From assembly GCA_964617875.1 (NCBI GenBank), contig CAZUAI010000084.1, positions 1 through 24,468 on the forward strand: a stretch of 24,468 nucleotides of DNA. The letters are read 5' to 3'. The position numbers were made by a program, and so were the translations under genes. Each line of letters opens with the position of its first letter. The first letter of the stretch is position 1. Below the pieces are notes generated by a model that was not told the origin of the DNA, did no database searches, and saw only the letters and a list, made by a program, of their open reading frames with translations. This stretch comes from CAZMVY01 sp964617875. Its GTDB lineage: Bacteria; Planctomycetota; Phycisphaerae; UBA1845; PWPN01. Positions 22,380 to 24,468 of this stretch are shown piece after piece.

Positions 22380-23897
22380 ATGGCGCGGGCAACCGAAACG
22401 GGTATCGCGAACCGGGCCGCGAGGGCTCTTCGCTGGCTGGCCCTGTTGGTTGCGCTGGCCTTTCTCCTCATGTACGTCGCGCTGGCCATCCCGCGAATGC
22501 TCTATCCGTTCGCCCTCGAGTGGATGGAAGGCGGGTCCGTCGAGCATGTGCGGCGGATCCTCCAGGGCCGACCGCTGTACGTGCCGCCCTCGCCCGACTA
22601 CGTACCGTACATCTATACACCGCTGTACTATTATGCCGGCGCGGCCGTGGCCAAAATCGTGGGGGTGGGCTTCCTGCCGTTGCGGATTGTTTCCTTCGTA
22701 TGCTCGCTCGGCTGTTTTGCCACGATCGGCATGATCGTCCGCCGGGAGACGAAGAACACTCTCGCAGCAATCCTCGCAATGTGCCTGTTTGCGGCAACGT
22801 TCCGGCGTTGCGGCGCGTTCTTTGATATCGCCCGGGCGGACTCGCAATGCCTCCTGGGCGTTCTCCTCGGCATCTACTGCGTACGGTTCGCCGGATCGTG
22901 GCGACTCTGCGCGGCGGGCGGACTGTGCCTGTCGCTGGCGGCCCTGACGAAGCAAACCGCCCTGTTCATGGGCGTGCCGCTCATGCTGTACGCGGTGTGG
23001 ACGCACTGGCGTCGCGGGCTCGTGCTCGTCGGGGTCGCGGCGACGGTGTTCCTGGGTAGCACGCTGCTGCTTAACCACCTCTCGGGTGGCTGGTATCGCT
23101 ACTACACCACCGTCGTGCCGGCGCGGCACACGATGTGCTGGGACCTCTGGCCGCAGGTCCTGACGCGAGAGATCCTTGGCACGCTGCCGGTTGCGTGCCT
23201 CCTCGGCGCGTTCTATGTGTACCGGCGGTGTGCCCCGCCCGTGACGCGAACCGCGGTTTTCTTCCCGGCGATGCTGGTGGTGATGGTGGGTGCATCCTTC
23301 GCCGGGCGAATCAACTACGGCGGATATGACAATACGCTCTTTCCCGGCTATGCGATTCTGGCCATCGTCTTCGGGCCGGCGTTGCATGAATCACTGGCGA
23401 TCGTCGCGCAGATGACCGCCCTCGAACGTCCGGTGTGGCGGATGGGCCTCTTCGCCGCCTGCATCCTGCAGTTTGGCTTGCTGACCTATGACCCCAGGGC
23501 TCAGGTGCCAACGCCCGCGGACCGCGCTGCGGGCCGGGAACTCGTGGACATGGTCCGGCGATTCAACGGGGACGTGTTCATCCCCTACCACGTCGAGATC
23601 GCGACGATGGCGGGCAAGCCCCCGTGCGCCCACTTCGTGGCGATGGACGACGTCCTGGGCGGCTTCAGCAGCGGCAGGATGGATGCGGTCGGGGCGAAGC
23701 TCGTCAAGGACACGCGGGCGGCAATCCGCGGTCGGCGGTACGCGGCCGTCATCCTCTGCGGCCCGACATGGCCGTGGCTCGAAGAGGAGTTGCACGCGTC
23801 CTACCGGCCGCTGCGCCGCGTGTTCGAGGACAATCGGGTATTCTGGCCGGTGACCGGCGGGCAGTTTCGGCCCGAGCGGGTGTTCGTGCCACGGTAG
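22380..23897 (+). CDS. GT-C glycosyltransferase-like membrane protein (GT39/ArnT-like)
   Basis: The 505-residue protein has many hydrophobic helices, starting at about residues 17-37 (LALLVALAFLLMYVALAI), and a first outer loop with ALEWMEGGSVEHVRRIL, GRPLYVPPSPDYVPYIYTPLYYY, the arrangement of GT-C enzymes that transfer sugars from lipid-linked donors. The usual acidic residue of this loop would be Glu in EWMEGG. Further helices run through ALTKQTALFMGVPLML, a conserved landmark in this family. The C-terminal 120 residues are soluble and contain FNGDVFIPYHVEIATMAGKPPCAH, followed by a segment ending YRPLRRVFEDNRVFWPVTG. Sugar, acceptor and lipid are unknown. The start at MARATETG is the nearest methionine to the first helix; its ribosome site is weak, and a start 34 codons earlier has a better one. 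Confidence 0.75.
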   Translation: MARATETGIANRAARALRWLALLVALAFLLMYVALAIPRMLYPFALEWMEGGSVEHVRRILQGRPLYVPPSPDYVPYIYTPLYYYAGAAVAKIVGVGFLPLRIVSFVCSLGCFATIGMIVRRETKNTLAAILAMCLFAATFRRCGAFFDIARADSQCLLGVLLGIYCVRFAGSWRLCAAGGLCLSLAALTKQTALFMGVPLMLYAVWTHWRRGLVLVGVAATVFLGSTLLLNHLSGGWYRYYTTVVPARHTMCWDLWPQVLTREILGTLPVACLLGAFYVYRRCAPPVTRTAVFFPAMLVVMVGASFAGRINYGGYDNTLFPGYAILAIVFGPALHESLAIVAQMTALERPVWRMGLFAACILQFGLLTYDPRAQVPTPADRAAGRELVDMVRRFNGDVFIPYHVEIATMAGKPPCAHFVAMDDVLGGFSSGRMDAVGAKLVKDTRAAIRGRRYAAVILCGPTWPWLEEELHASYRPLRRVFEDNRVFWPVTGGQFRPERVFVPR

Positions 23898-23903
23898 CCG
23901 GGC

Positions 23904-23931
23904 GAGACATTTCGTGCGGCCGCACTATAAT
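23904..23931 (+). promoter_or_regulatory. Probable promoter for the CBS-domain gene
   Basis: A perfect TATAAT (23926-23931) is preceded after 16 bases by GAGACA (23904-23909, 4 of 6 to TTGACA). The predicted start near 23938 gives a leader of about 43 bases with CGGAGG at 23971-23976. Confidence 0.6.
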
Positions 23932-23980
23932 GGCAGGTGTACACGCGTTGGGGCGCAGCGGCTTTGCTCACGGAGGCACC

Positions 23981-24418
23981 ATGTCCAAGGTTCGGGATCT
24001 TCTCGCGAAAAAGGGGGCGTTTGTCGCCGAGATCGACCGGCGTGCCAACATTCTGGACGCCGCCCGGCTGATGGCGGCGCGGCACATCGGGGCGCTCGTC
24101 GTGACGGAGGGCGACACGGTCGTCGGCATCATCACGGAACGCGACGTGCTCACGAAGGTTGTGGCCGCCGCTGCCGATCCGGCGCAGATGACCGTCGAGC
24201 AGGCGATGTCGTCGCCCGTGGCGTGCTGCCGGCCGGACACCGACCTGGAGGAGTGCCGGACGGTGATTACGAACAACCGCGTGCGGCACCTCCCGGTGGT
24301 CGATGAGGGCAAGCTCGTCGGCATCATCACCAGCGGCGATATCATGGCCCAGGCACTGGCCATCCAGCAGGGCACGATCGAGCAACTGCACCACTACCTG
24401 TACGGGACGCATCGCTAG
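23981..24418 (+). CDS. Protein with two CBS domains
   Basis: The 145-residue protein is a CBS pair (Bateman module) with no other domain. The first CBS repeat covers about residues 12-62 (ILDAARLMAARHIGALVV, then GIITERDVLTKV) and the second about 75-130 (DLEECRTVITNNRVRHLPVV, then GIITSGDIMAQAL). Such modules bind adenine nucleotides and signal energy or ligand state; what this one regulates is unknown. The start MSKVRDLLAKKG is set by CGGAGG four bases upstream and lies after a good promoter. It begins 83 bases past the GT-C gene, so it is probably a separate transcript. The rest of the window (24419-24468) shows no feature. Confidence 0.9.
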   Translation: MSKVRDLLAKKGAFVAEIDRRANILDAARLMAARHIGALVVTEGDTVVGIITERDVLTKVVAAAADPAQMTVEQAMSSPVACCRPDTDLEECRTVITNNRVRHLPVVDEGKLVGIITSGDIMAQALAIQQGTIEQLHHYLYGTHR

Positions 24419-24468
24419 CCCGCATTTCTCACCAGCTTTGGGTCGGCGCCGTCTTGGGGTAGGTGATT

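Overview
The window looks like a piece of chromosome from a GC-rich planctomycete, most likely of the class Phycisphaerae. I base this on the very high GC content, many secreted or lipid-anchored proteins, large exported glycoside-hydrolase-like proteins, a GT-C type membrane protein with an EWMEGG...IYTPLYYY loop, and a dockerin-like remnant (DRDVDLGDF...CFNGPNRPPAC) of the kind common in that group. This is inference from motifs, not a phylogenetic result. I see no tRNA, rRNA, CRISPR array, prophage or intact insertion sequence. Nineteen positions hold genes or gene remnants.

Left part (1-6.1 kb, all minus strand). A secreted SGNH-like protein without the usual catalytic residues is translationally coupled to pdxJ (vitamin B6 synthesis). 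Then come a 56-residue putative lipoprotein, a complete FabF-type ketoacyl-ACP synthase with a strong promoter, and a secreted TIM-barrel glycoside-hydrolase-like protein of 678 residues. An intergenic stretch at about 6.03-6.62 kb holds a plus-strand remnant that joins one WD40 blade to a dockerin-like tail, and a short tandem repeat.

Middle part (6.6-13.9 kb, minus strand). Reading in the direction of transcription, a membrane-anchored 620-residue protein, a secreted 502-residue protein, MTA phosphorylase (mtnP) and a 966-residue secreted glycoside-hydrolase-like protein follow each other closely and may form one operon. The 620- and 502-residue proteins appear to be diverged tandem paralogues of unknown function. 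The 966-residue protein carries an inserted module resembling ones found in phage tail proteins.

Right part (13.9-24.5 kb, both strands). A divergent plus-strand pair encodes an S1/P1-type nuclease and an exo-sialidase lipoprotein, ended by a perfect 14-bp hairpin. nagB lies on the opposite strand beyond it; sialidase and NagB fit amino-sugar scavenging. Next come fliM (with a possible sigma-28 promoter), a convergent receiver/HD-GYP protein, ispG (isoprenoid synthesis), a short region with a dRS3/REP-like palindrome, fabI, a GT-C glycosyltransferase-like membrane protein and a two-CBS-domain protein with a good promoter.

The housekeeping genes (pdxJ, fabF, mtnP, nagB, fliM, ispG, fabI) look complete and ordinary. 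The less ordinary content is the SGNH pseudoenzyme, the paralogous secreted pair, the module insertion in the large hydrolase and the WD40-dockerin scar. I did not find a convincing new defence, mobile or multi-gene system.
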